Position numbers and translations under genes: made by a program
DNA from: Clavelina lepadiformis
Lineage: Eukaryota > Chordata > Ascidiacea > Aplousobranchia > Clavelinidae
Assembly (NCBI RefSeq): GCF_947623445.1
Contig: NC_135243.1
Location: 20,034,479-20,098,478, forward strand
Direction: 5' to 3'
DNA: 64,000 nt
Part shown: positions 1 through 11,659 of the stretch, piece after piece
Layout: every line of letters begins with the position of its first letter
Position numbering within the stretch: position 1 is the stretch's first letter
The notes under the pieces: generated by a model
What the model was told of the DNA's origin: nothing
Seen by the model: only the letters and a program-made list of their open reading frames with translations
The model's database searches: none

Positions 1-921
1 AAAATTTAGGGTTTCTTCAATTTCTTTTTGTTTTTTCAACACTTCTCCAGAGTTTTAATCTTGTCCGTTCGAAGCCCTTCCATTGTTAAGCGCTTTGTGG
101 ATTGACCATGAAGATTCTTTTAAATTTATTCTTAAAAGCAAAGAATAAATAGTTTTACAAGCAGGTATTAGTATCTTTTAAAGTTTGCAGTGCATACACT
201 GCGGTTCGTAGTTGATCTCGATACACTCTCAGTCGGACGGTCTTGCATTTTGTGTTAAAAGGTAACACAGCTACTTGAGTTGTACTAAGGACAAAGCTTG
301 TTTCGTTACACGCTAAATCGTCGGTTTCCTGTGTACAATGAAAGCAGGAGGAGTTTTTCCTTTAACCAAATAAAACTTGACTTGACTTTTTTGAAATTTT
401 AGGGAATGCTTTATCCGACTATACTTATAGTTTCAATTGGAATTGTAAGCCAAACCGAAGGTTTATTCCAACGTTTGTTTGTTTCTTTGTCCAATTATAC
501 TAAATGTATTCTACATTCTATTAAAAGATTTATGAAAAGTAGACTAGCCGTCTTTCAATTACTGCAAAGTTTTTGATTTTGATTTGCAGTCGAATGATTA
601 ATTAATTATCCTTTGAGTTTGGTCGGGCTATTATAGCTACAATACGTACATGAAGACTTCCTTTGGCAGTGCATTGTGCTTGATATAATGTCATTCCATG
701 TTACATTTATAGGTTATTATAATACAGTAGGTCAAGTTTGTAACAGTTTTGACATCACATTGCCATTTATTGCAATACCGACTTCACCCAGTCGGAAATT
801 TATCTTTGACCATACTATGTGAAATCGACTGCACATGTTAAGAACAAAGTTGGCCCAAGGTACGTCCGCCATTCAACAACCACACTTATATGTAAGAAGC
901 AGGTCAGGAATTTTGACAATG
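1..921. repeat. Tail of a preceding array unit, no gene
   Basis: No coding region is visible. Bases 1-340 match 6460-6788 in the same orientation and 9233-9520 inverted. Bases 340-615 match 8950-9233 inverted, and 620-830 match 6780-6980 inverted. At about 605-620 this copy runs uninterrupted through the site where 6982-8945 carries a transposon, so it is the empty-site version. Elsewhere in the window this block always follows the 3' end of a synthetase gene, so another + strand synthetase copy probably lies just upstream of the window (inference). The segment 830-921 is not seen again. Confidence 0.7.
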
Positions 922-1801
922 TGCAATGATTGGCCCAAGTATGACTAACCGATCGTAAGCCTTATATTACCATGCAAGAGCCTTAAATACTTCTTAAAAC
1001 TGCTTTATAACTGTAAAAAAATCGTTTAGTTTGAGCAATAGAACTGAACATATTTAACGATTGAAGATATAATTACTATCGGTGATTATGTTACATTTTA
1101 AATGATTTGAATGTGTGTAGATGGTCGTGTTTAGAATAAGACACATTTTAACTGTTGCGCCTTATCTAGCAGGAAAATATCTTTCCGGTATAACTGAAAA
1201 TTTTGACATCATTTCCGGGTGCTTCTTATTGAAGCCATACGATTTCCTGCAACGACAGCGTTAGGAGTCCGATAGGCTTAGCTTATTTGTAGTCAGTTTA
1301 ATATAAACGTAACACGTAAAAAACGAACGGTACAACAACTTTTTTGAAAAGCACTTACGAGAAGTGCATGAAAGTATCGGAGTAGAAGTTTGATGTTTTG
1401 CCAGGAATGATGACCACTCGATGAGACACCATGTGGAGTAAAAATATGGACATGTACATTGTTAAAAGTAAAATTAAGTTTTCCTATTCGTTGTAGATGT
1501 TTTAAGTGATAGTAAGGTTTCATTTCTAGTACTTCATGGCTTAAGAAACGTACGAGAGCCAATATTAGTCGCATTACATGTGTTAATAATACTAATACCA
1601 ACACTAGATGAAGGCATCGCCCCAACAAATAAGTTTTATCGCTTTAAAAGTATTATCGTTTATTTTGCGCTATGGGCTGTGAAGGCTACAAACCGTTTAC
1701 GACTTACATTGCACAAGAGATTTTCAAGCAATAAAAGATATTCTGTTAAATACATGACAGAAACTTAACAGTATTGTGCAAGTCCTTGCATTAAAAGCAA
1801 C
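922..1801 (+). promoter_or_regulatory. 5' flank of synthetase gene 1a
   Basis: This 0.9-kb sequence lies directly upstream of the start codon of synthetase 1a. It recurs upstream of 2a (about 33029-33904), inverted upstream of 1c and 2c (about 30193-31020 and 61295-62110), and as detached copies at about 20385-20860 and 56960-57440. Conservation upstream of every intact copy suggests it carries the promoter and 5' leader. I see no clear core promoter element that I would defend. Confidence 0.4.
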
Positions 1802-4800
1802 ATGTTTTCATTGTGTTCCAAACTGGAAAAAGAAAATGTCAACAGCTTGGTGGAAAGTACACGTGACCTTTGCGTTTCAAAAGGAATTGTTATGCGGAAA
1901 ATAGATAGCCAATCACAAACCAAGGTTTGTATTTTAACAATAGTTTGTTTCATGATGCACATATACGGAGTGTTGATATTAACAGTACAGCGTTTTCAAG
2001 TTTACATTCACTACCATCATTATCATCTAAAATTTCAAAATAACTTAGATAAAATTTTATTGGAAAAACGAACAACTTGTTAAAACTCATTGAAACCAGT
2101 TCCGAAAGTTGGCTTATATTGCATATGTTGACATATAAGCTACATATGTTGACATCTTTGACAATACTGATAACTTAGAGCCTTGGAAGGAGGAGAATAA
2201 TGAGGAGGAGCTAATAGGAATAATGAGGAATTACTAAGTATAATGCGTGCTGCTGTAATATACCCATACTTTAGCTCCGCGTGTCTGCATCCAATAAAGA
2301 GCGTGGTTGACCCACTTTATGGACTGACCACAAAGACACGAAAGCAATGCTCAAAAACAAACATAACAGGACACGTGATCTTTGAATCGTTATCCACAAA
2401 ATCGCTCGTAGTTTAAGATTTATAAGTTTCATCACAGCGTGATATGTTGAATGTCATTTACATTTTTGTACGAGCCAACAGAGAACAGCAGAATACGTCT
2501 GGAGGCCGACTTGAAACGTCTTGAACTGTATTCTTGTAATAATACCGTCATACAAAGTTCTATAACAGCAAGAGTGAGGCATATTTTCAAAATTTGCAAG
2601 TTGGGTTAGTGAAAATTTCAAAATCTTGCAATGCCCTATGCTTATTAAAAAACGGAAAGCCTGATTGCAAGTTAGGTCTTTATATTGCTTGTTACGCAAA
2701 TTTGCATTCTTGTTTTCGTATATACCGTAAGATCTTTTTTCGGTTAACGAATACTTGCTTCATCATGCAATTACAAGTATCTTTACTGCTAACGCATTAA
2801 ATTATGAATATTTTAATGATTCAAGATTTGAATTAAGGGTGTCCAACCAATTCAGTTACAGTATTATGCATTAAATAAAACTAAGAGGTATAGTCTTGGA
2901 CTGGGCAGAAATACCTAACTTGTTACTTTGCTGGTTTCCTTTTGTTTGTAGACTTACATGTGTGTTCCATGCTCTTTGCTACCTTCACCTATCCCCAAAG
3001 ATGGATTTCAACTCTTGACATTTTTACAACCTCACATCAATAAGTTGATACATGATGTTAGCCAAGACGATGAATTTATGTCATCTGCTTTTAAGAAGTG
3101 AGAGTGAGACGTTAAGTAACTTTTCGTTAGCGTTTAATGCTCATTTCTTACAAACACCACGACATTTAAAGCTATTAATCCCTTTCATAGTGTTATCAAA
3201 GTTGATGATTTCACCAAGAGGCTATATGATATTTACAAAGCTTCAAAGGCATCTGATAAACAAGTATGTACCCATTGTGATGACTTTCAACTTTGGCAGA
3301 AAGTTTTTCAGTTTTGCCATATACTTTTGTTTAACGTTTTCCCCAGCTTCATAACGACTATCTTAAAACATCTACTGCATGTAACGTGTGGCTTGTTACT
3401 GGTAAATATTCTGTGTCACCGTGTAAAAGTTGTAAAGTGCAATATCATATTATAAAATTTGAAAAAAACTAATTTGCTTTATTATATTTTTGCCTAGAGG
3501 TTAGATTTCGGGATTTTGCGCTCTGATTACATGTTTGAATGCGTTGTCGACAAAAGTGGAAAAGAGTTTTTCAATCCCAAGCAAATTGAAATAAATACCA
3601 TTGCTTCAGGTGGCATAAAACTTGGCAGTGGACTGAGTTCTGTCCATTCTGATGTTTTACAATATGCAAAAATAAAAGAACTTACCGCTCATCTGCCTAA
3701 AAATGAAAGCTTAAGTAAAATTACCCAAGGATTTTTAACCGCTTGGAAAGATTACGGCAACCCAAATGCTATTATCCTAATCCTATGCAAAGATAATACA
3801 CCAAATATTTTTGATCAACGGGCTGTGGAATATGCAATTTATAACCTCGATGAACACATCACAGTGAGAAGGAAGACATGTTGGGAGCTTATTGCAAGCA
3901 TCGCACTGTCACCAGATGGCAAGCTCTTTGTGTGAGTGCATTTTTCGAATTACAGTATATCCACAAATATGTTAAACATTCGTAAAAAACACGCATGATG
4001 TCTTGTAAATTATTGATACTTCACCATAGTGACGACGAAGAAGTTGCCATTGTTTACTTTCGAGTTCTTTACACTGCAGACGATTACACCGATGAGCAGG
4101 TACTTGTCAAAAAACAATATTGTATATCAAAAAAGTTTCACATAACATAAATCTATTTTATCCATTGCTGTTAATCAAATGTTTCTGCAAGTTTTAGCAA
4201 ACTCTTAATATGTTTAAACACGATTGCAGTTTTGGGATGTTCGCCTCAAAGTCGAAATGAGTCGTGCCATACTTTGTCCCAGTATTGGCTACCAACTTGC
4301 CGGATGCAAAAAGATGCAAGAAGTCCTGGCAAAACCCGATGTTCTTGAAAGATTTATTGATGATGTCGATGTTGTCCGAAAAATAAGGAGCACTTTTGCT
4401 GGATTCTATGAGTTAAAAATGGTAAATTTATTTGAATATTGTTTCAAAAATGCCAAGCAACGTCATAAATAATCTTTATTATTTCATGCAATTTGAAAAT
4501 AATGTAATTACATTAAGCAAGGTTTATTTTAAGTGAAATCAAAAACAATGTTTTTCTTAATTTTGTTTTGTATAAAACATTGCATTCATAATTTATGCTT
4601 CATTTTTGATCACCAAACTTAGCATCTTATTTTTTATATTTAAATAGAAAAGCTTAATTTGCTATTTGTCATTGCTATTGATTTCCTTCTTTATCATTTT
4701 TGCTGAAACTTTTGTTTTATTGCTTGTTTGTATTTCCTGCTGCTGCTAAACTTGATGTTCAGACTTTATGACGTAGACAGAACCATATACTGTAGATTAT

Positions 4801-5461
4801 ACACTTAACAGAATTCTGATGGCGACAATGCTGTGCAGATGGCTCTCACAAATCCTGACCTTTATGTTCTAAAACCACAGCGGGAAGGAGGAGGTGAAGT
4901 CTTTGAAACAGTTGTCTTATTCGATTAGAAATGTTTCAAAGTATTTTCTCTATCAACCACCTAACTACATTGAAAAGCTTTTGTTTATTTCTCTTTTAAG
5001 GGAACAACATTTATGGTGAACATATAGTGACTTTACTCAGTGAGATTGGCAACGATGAAAGACGATGTGCTTATATTTTGATGGAAAAAATCTGCCCAAA
5101 ACCATTGGATAATATATTTGTTACTGCGAGTGGTCACCAAAATGTACAAGCTATAAGCGAGTTAGGAACATTTGGTGTAATACTGGCGTAAGTTTTGTTA
5201 TTATGCTTTTGTATTGCTCAAGGTATTACTGTAACTCGGGTGACACCAATAAAGCATTTTGTAGAAAAGGAATAATTGAAAGTTTTGAAGCATTGCTTTG
5301 TGAACCAAATTTGTCTAACTTAAGTTTTGTTTTGCAGACGAGGAAATGATGTTATTGAAAATTATTCTGCTGGTCATCTTCTGCGTTCAAAGTCCCACGA
5401 ACATAATGATGGAGGTATTGATAACGGCCTATCCGTACCGGATTCACCATTTCTTGTCTGA
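1802..5461 (+). CDS. GSS: Glutathione-synthetase-like ligase, copy 1a (9 exons, intact)
   Basis: Exons are 1802-1924, 2952-3097, 3191-3263, 3498-3931, 4030-4099, 4230-4421, 4812-4893, 5001-5187 and 5338-5461. All introns are GT-AG, phases agree, and the spliced length is 1431 nt (476 residues; human GSS 474). Family members are cytosolic homodimeric ATP-grasp enzymes that join gamma-Glu-Cys and glycine using ATP. Visible motifs are RSDYMF, EINTI (Mg ligands), NIFDQRA, QLAGCKK, KPQREGGGNNIYGEH (Gly-rich ATP loop), ILMEKI, ISELGTFGV and GHLLRSK. Oddities are IASG where the family has I-S-x-S, Thr at human position 214, and GGIDNGLSV where glutathione synthetases have GGVAAG-type loops. ATP chemistry looks preserved but substrate choice may differ. 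A solo LTR starts 114 bp after the stop. The family assignment is firm; the exact substrate is not. Confidence 0.93.
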
Positions 5462-6788
5462 AATCAGCTTTTACAACTGTGTAGTTACACAAACTAGCGG
5501 TTTGCATGTCACAAAATCTATAGCATCGCCTCTTACAGATACCTTGCGATCCTTAAAAAACCACTTATTACATCTGTCACCGGAATATTTTTAGAAGCAT
5601 TGCATTTTAATGTTATATAATCCAGTTTTTAAGGCACTAGTTTGCGGTGTAGATAGTCATTGTGTAAGTTGGTAATATTTTGAGACTTGTGACCCTTTTA
5701 ATCGTTTTTAGCGATTTGTAGATGTAGATACACGTACACGTTTTTCTTTGTTCCCTACAACTCTTCCCCGAAACATGTCACGTTACCCGCGAGCAACGGT
5801 GGATGGTACAATGGTTTGTTGACCAAGGGTTGACTAGTCATTCTACGTTTTGGTTTAATATAACAAAGACGGTTGTTTTTATTGAAGGGATGCAAATATC
5901 TTTGTTTTTATTCTGCACACGCAGGAGTTAAGAAATAGAATGCTAATAAAAGTTAGAAGAGCATAGGCGGGCTAATGGACTAGCCGTAAGAGCGGGAAGT
6001 TTCCTGAGTAAAGAAAATCTTGGTTACACATCTAGTAACTATTGTTATCATAATTATCGTCAAATAAGTGGAGAATTTTGTCGTTCACGAAGCCATGTCT
6101 AATTCCACGTTTTCGGTGAAACGCTACACACTTAACTGTGAGTAACTATATACTGTACTGTATAACGTTGTCAAGCTAATATAATAAACCGATGATCTTT
6201 GAAAATCCACATTTAATTGGTCACAGCCAGACAACGACCAAAAACCCCTTAAAATAGCGCACAACCTTTATATTTGACAAGGCTGCCAAACCATGTGATC
6301 AAATTAGCCAAGAACAAACAAGCAAAAGTTTCTAATTGGTTAAAACGCTTCAAACGAAAACACGACGATAAGCAACCATACAATACGCGAGAAACATAGT
6401 TTGCAACACATACATACATGGTATTTTTTTTATCCATCAGTGCTTTCCACCTCATAAAACATTTAGAGTTTCTTCAATTTCTTTTTGTATTTTCAACACT
6501 TCTCCAGAGTTTTAATCTTGTCCGTTCGAAGCCCTTCCATTGTTAAGCGCTTTGTGCATTGACCATGAAGATTCTTTTAAATTTATTCTTAAATGCAAAG
6601 AATAAATAGTTTTACAAGCAGGTATTAGTATCTTTTAAAGTTTGCAGTGCATACACTGCGGTTCGTAGTTGATCTCGATACACTCTCAGTCGGACGGTCT
6701 TGCATTTTGTGTTAAAAAGTAGCACGGCTACTTGAGTTGTACTAAGGACAAAGCTTGTTTCGTTACACGCAAAATCGTCGGTTTCCTG
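4385..6788 (+). repeat. Inverted repeat, left arm
   Basis: From exon 6 of synthetase 1a to about 6788 the sequence matches the reverse complement of about 9233-11659. It includes exons 6 (part) to 9, the 3' flank, one solo LTR and the block also seen at 1-340. The centre (6789-9232) is asymmetric and holds the Chapaev-like element. The same palindrome occurs in unit 2 with a piggyBac inserted into its right arm. Confidence 0.8.
5575..6028 (-). mobile_element. Solo LTR (LTR retroelement remnant)
   Basis: On the - strand this runs from TGTAACC to GTGACA, the canonical TGT...ACA LTR ends. It is flanked on the + strand by the 4-bp duplication CATC at 5571-5574 and 6029-6032. Related copies lie at 9974, 13785 and 16704. 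No internal coding region is attached, so I read it as a solo LTR left by recombination. The superfamily cannot be assigned from ends and target duplication alone. Confidence 0.6.
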
Positions 6789-6981
6789 CTATGGCCAAAG
6801 ATAAATTTCCGACTGGGCGACGTCGGTATTATAATAAACGGCAATGTGATGTCAAAACTGTTACAAACTTGACCTACTGTATTATAACAACCTACAAATG
6901 TAACATTGAATGACATTATATCAAGCACAATGCACATGTACGTATTGTAGCTATAATAGCCCGACCAAACTCAAAAGATAA

Positions 6982-8945
6982 CACTGGTCAACACGATTTT
7001 TTATGCCAAAGATTTGACAACGATTTTAGGCTAATTTGGGGTCGCTGATTTCAAAAATGGCAATCATTTTTCTCAATTGGCTCTAGTTTTTGAGATATTT
7101 AGATTTTTCACTTTCGGAAATTCCACTCATATCACACATAACGCAGTACTAGGTTTCAGGTCTCAGCCAACTGTAATACACTTGGACAATAGCCAGTAAT
7201 ATAATCAAATGCATAAATATCACAATACTAAATCAATCAGTGCGTAATAAGTCTATTTTTATATATAGTTGCTGGTGAATCGCTTTTTGTATGACTTTTT
7301 TTATGGCGGACGTCAGTACAATAATGCTGAAAACACCAACATTAGTCTGCCATCATGTTTTTCTCCCATCTGCCCTGGTATCTTTCTTCCATCACCTTTA
7401 TGTCCTGATGAAATCTCTCCCCTTGTTCTTCAGAAAAATCTCCCAAATTGTCAGGAAATTTATCCAAATGGCTGTGGAGATAGTGCACTTAAATGCTCAT
7501 ATTTGCCCCTACCTGTTGGTAGGCCTCGAGCATATTTTCCACCAGCTCTGGATAGTTTTCTGCTTTGTGGTTTCCAAAAAGTTCTTCGCCACAGACACAA
7601 AACAGGACCAAGCTTTGAATTCCACATTGTTCATGCTTGTTCCAAATTTGAATGATTGATTAATTTGCGAATTTGAGGCCCATCAAAAATGCCTGCTTTC
7701 AATTTTTCGATTGTCAGTTTTGGAAAACGTCTACAAAAACTTTTACAACAATCACATTTGCCTGACATGGAGAGGTGGTAAAATGATCTTCTTTCTTTGA
7801 AACAAAGGTTCTTTAATCACATTTGCTTTACCTACTTTCAGGTCTTCTCTTGTGAACCATGCCTTTTTACCCAGTGCTGGATTTTTGCCCTGCTGTCCCA
7901 CAAGCACATAAAGCAGGGATAATTAGTTTATCCACTTTGCTGCCCAAGCAAAAAATTTCACCATCTTTAAGTCAACACAAATCGACCACTGGTGCTCAGC
8001 ATAGCAGATCTTCCGTACAACTAATTGGACGTTTTCATACTCTTCTTTCAGTTTTGTAGAGATGCATAGCAGTTGCCATTATGCAACAGAATGCATTTCA
8101 AACTTCTGGTAGAGCTGTCTATAAACAATCGCCAGTCTTCTTGTTTGTAGTCTAGGAATTTTCATTTTGAGGAGAAGTCCAGTTATATCATTTCAATATA
8201 CAAGGTCTGCATCTTGACTGAAGAAGGAAGGAGTTCCTCTTCTCTAGTCCGGTAAGCTGTTATCTTTGCATCCGCCTTTAGACAGTTCTTCTCCTTCAGT
8301 CTGGAAGCTGAAACCTCAGATGCTTCTTTTGATAAGTTAAGGTCTCTGATAAATTCCTTTTGTGTGAACTGTTCGAGAGTGGAAGAACTTTCTTTGTAAT
8401 CAATAAAACTGTCACCATTTGCTTCACTATGTTTCCTTTCATGCTTTTCCTCAATATCTGTTTCTTGAAAATCTGGTACTGATGTAAACGCAGGTACGGG
8501 AATGCTTTTGCAGTGCTCAACCGGTCGCCTTACTAACTAGTTTTAAGAAGAGTAACGCTTTATACACCTGCAACTCGAAAGAAGCAAACTTGTTCAAGGT
8601 CAGCGATTCTTGCCTTCAGTGCATTAAAAATTTCAAGAAATCAGGAGAAATTAGCGCATTTTTATCAGTACATCAACAAATAAGGCAGGTTTATTTAATA
8701 AGAATCACAATTGAGTCTATTCTGAGGTTTCAACCCAAACGCAAACAATGATGTGATAGCTAAAACACTGTCACTAATGCCAGAAATAGTGAAAAATGCT
8801 GAAATAAAGAAAATGACTATATCTCGAAAACTAGAACCAATTCAGCAAAACCAATGCTAAATTCGGAATCAGCGACCTCAAATTACCCTAAATCCGTTGA
8901 AACATCGCTGGCAACTAAAAAAAAATTTTTTTTTGTTGGGCAGTG
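6982..8945. mobile_element. Chapaev-like (CMC) DNA transposon, eroded
   Basis: The 1,964-bp element starts CACTGGTCAACA and ends TGGGCAGTG, with long imperfect terminal inverted repeats of about 120-130 bp (GGTCGCTGATT is shared near both ends). It is flanked by the 4-bp duplication ATAA at 6978-6981 and 8946-8949. The copy at about 605-620 shows the empty site. CACTG termini with a 4-bp duplication are what Chapaev elements of the CMC superfamily show. The placement rests on ends and duplication, not on the transposase. An identical-length copy is at 39114-41077, so the insertion predates the segmental duplication. Confidence 0.6.
7270..7660 (-). pseudogene. Transposase C-terminal remnant in Chapaev-like element
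   Basis: The - strand reads a recognisable family segment containing NYPELVENMLEAYQ, HSHLDKFPDNLGDFSEE, GERFHQDIKVMEERYQG and NMMAD. This block is widespread in transposase-derived hypothetical proteins of invertebrates. It is interrupted by two in-frame stops (after NMSI and after NMMAD) and a frameshift just before GNHKAEN. The longer open frames on the + strand over the same bases are shadows. No other part of a transposase is readable in the element, so it is not autonomous. Confidence 0.6.
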
Positions 8946-9973
8946 ATAATTAATTAATCATTCGACTGCAAATCAAAATCAAAAACTTTGCAGTAATTGA
9001 AAAACGGCTAGTCTACTTTTCATAAATCTTTTAGTAGAATGTAGAATACATTTAGTATAATTGGACAAAGAAACAAACAAACGTTGGAATAAACATTCGG
9101 TTTGGCTTACAATTCCAATTGAAACTATAAGTATAGTCGGATAAAGCATTACCTAAAATTTCAAAAAAGTCAAGTCAAGTTTTATTTGGTTAAAGGAAAA
9201 ACTTCTCCTGCTTTCATTGTACACAGGAGGCCACCAATTTTTCGTGTAACGAAACAAGCTTTGTCCTTAGTACAACTCAAGTAGCTGTGCTACCTTTTAA
9301 CACAAAATGCAAGACCGTCCGACTGAGAGTGTATCGAGATCAACTACAAACTGCAGTGTATGCAGTGCAAACTTTAAAAGATACTAATACCTGATTATAA
9401 AACTATTTATTCTTTGCATTTAAGAATAAATTTAAAAGAATCTTTATGGTCAATGCACAAAGCGCTTAACAATGGAAGGACTTCAAACGGACAAGATTAA
9501 AACTCTGGAGAAGTGTTGAAAAAAAAGAATTTGAAGAGACTTTAAATGTTTTAAGAGGTGGAGAGAAATGATGGAGAAAAAAGTCCATAAATGTACGTGT
9601 TGCGAACTATGTTCTTCGCGTATTGTATGGTTGCTTATCGTCGTGTTTTCGTTTGAAGCGTTTTGACTAATTAACACCTTTTGCTTGTTTGTTCTTGGCT
9701 ATTTTGATGACATGGTTTGATAGCCTTGTCAAATATAAAGGTTGAGCGCTTTTTTAAGAGGTTTTAGTCGGTGTCTGGCTGTGACCAATTAAATGTGGAT
9801 TTTCAAAAATCATCAGTATGTTTTATAAGCTTGACAACGCTACACTGTATATAGTTATTCACATTTAAGGGTGTTGCGGTTCACCGTAAACGTGGAATTA
9901 AACCTGGCTTCATGAACGACAAAATTCTAGTCACATATGTGACGATTATTATGATAACAATAGTTAATAGATA

Positions 9974-10464
9974 TGTAACAAGATTTTCTTTAGCCAGGAA
10001 ACTTCCCCCGCTCTTACGGCTAGTCCATTAGCCCGCCTATGCTCTTCTAACTTTTATTAGCATTCTATTTCTTAACTCCTGCGTGTGCAGAATAAAAATA
10101 AAGGTATTTGCATCCTTTAAATAAAAACAACCGTCTTTGTTATATTAAACCAAAACGTAGAATGACCAGTCAACCCTTGGTCACCAAACCATCGTACCAT
10201 CCACCATCATTAATCAACGAGAAAAAGGATTCGCGGGTAGCGTGACATGTTTCGGGGAAGAGTTGTAGGGAACAAAGAAAAACGTGTACGTGTATCTACA
10301 TCTACAATTTGCTAAAAACGATAAAAAGGGTCACAAGTGCCACAAGGGTAAAATATTACTACACAATAACGAACTACACCGCAAACTAGTGCCTTAAAAA
10401 TTGGATTATATAACATTAAAATGCAATGCTTCTAAAAGAGGTGCGTAAAAGTTTTCCCGTGACA
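9974..10464 (+). mobile_element. Solo LTR
   Basis: It runs TGTAACAAG...CCCGTGACA over 491 bp with flanks GATA and GATG, a slightly decayed 4-bp duplication. It is the inverted-repeat counterpart of 5575-6028, sitting in the same place relative to synthetase exon 9. One insertion was therefore copied when the palindrome formed. No internal region is attached. Confidence 0.6.
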
Positions 10465-10580
10465 GATGTAATAAGCGTTTTTTTAAGGATCGCAAGGTAT
10501 CTGTAAGAGGCGATGCTATAGATTTTGTGACATGCAAATCGCTAGTTTGTGTAACTACTACACAGTTGTAAAAGCTGATT

Positions 10581-11659
10581 TCAGACAAGAAATGGTGAAT
10601 CCAGTACAGCTAGGCCGCTACCAATACCTCCATCATTATGTTCGTGGGACTTTGAACGCAGAAGATGACCAGCAGAATAATTTTCAATAACATCATTTCC
10701 TCGTCTGCAAAACAAAAACTTGAGTTAGACAAATTTTGTTCACAAAAAACAATGCTACTAAACTTTCAATTATTCCTTTCCTACCAAATGCTTTATTGGT
10801 GTCACCCGAGTTACAATAATACCTTGAGCAATACAAAAGCATAATAACAAAACTTACGCCAGTATTACACCAAATATTCCTAACTCGCTTATAGCTTGTA
10901 CTTTTTGGTGACCACTAGCAGTAACAAATATATTATCCAATGGTATTGGGCAGATTTTTTCCATCAAAATATAAGCACATCGTCTTTCATCGTTGCCAAT
11001 CTCACTGAGTAAAGTCACTATATGTTCACCATAAATGTTGTTCCCTTAAAAGAGAAATAAACAAAAGCTTTTCTATGTAGTCAGGTGGTTGATAGAGAAA
11101 ATACTTTAAAACTTTTCTAATCGAATGAGACATCTGTTTTAAAAATTTTATCTCCTCCTTCCCGCTGTGGTTTTAGAACATAAAGATCAGGATTTGTGAG
11201 AGCCATCTGCACAGCATTGTCGCCATCAGAATTCTGTTAAGTGTAAAATCTACAGTTTATGTTTCTGTCTACGTCATAAAGTCTGAACATCAAAATCAGC
11301 AGCAGCAGGAAATACAAACAAGCAAAATAACAAAAGTTTCGGCCAAAATGAAAAAAAAGGAAATCAAAAGCAATGTATAATGAAAAAATTAAGCCTTTCC
11401 ATTTAAATACTAAACGAGAGATGCTAAGTTCGGTGATCAAAAATGAAGCATAAATTATGAAAGTAAAATTTTATACAAAACAATTTACACAAATATTGTT
11501 TTTTATTCCACTTAAACTAAATTTTGCCGAATGTAATTGCATTATTTTAAAATTGCATCAAATAGTAGAGATTATTCATGACTTTGCTTGGCATTCGTGA
11601 TACAATATTCAAATAATTTTACCATTTCTAGCTCATAGAATCCAGCAAAAGTGCTCCTT
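10581..11659 (-). pseudogene. Glutathione-synthetase-like pseudogene 1b (3' exons only)
   Basis: Exon 9 is at 10581-10704, exon 8 at 10858-11044, exon 7 at 11152-11233 and the last 37 nt of exon 6 at 11623-11659. Upstream exons 1-5 are missing, because homology ends inside exon 6 where an unrelated segment begins. The donor after exon 7 reads GGAGGAG|AT rather than GT, so the remaining exons would not splice normally. The Gly-rich ATP loop still reads QREGGG and the acceptor loop reads GGIGSGLAVLDSPFLV. Length and splice loss make this a pseudogene. It remains useful for tracing the acceptor-loop history of the family. Confidence 0.88.

Larger units (their letters stand above)
9233..11659 (-). 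repeat. Inverted repeat, right arm
   Basis: This is the reverse complement of about 4385-6788. It contains the 1b synthetase fragment, a solo LTR and the block seen at 1-340. Homology stops abruptly inside exon 6 at about 11659, which marks a rearrangement breakpoint. TTAA at 9754-9757 within this arm is the unoccupied site of the piggyBac found at 41890-44088 in unit 2. Confidence 0.8.

Noticed and set aside
1293-1628. 111-codon open frame on the - strand upstream of synthetase 1a
   Set aside because: Lies in the conserved 5' flank, is shortened in unit 2 and has no domain or splice context; probably chance in AT-rich sequence.
7269-7659. Two overlapping open frames of 122-128 codons on the + strand
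   Set aside because: They are shadows of the transposase remnant read on the - strand, which has the recognisable family motifs; the + frames match nothing.
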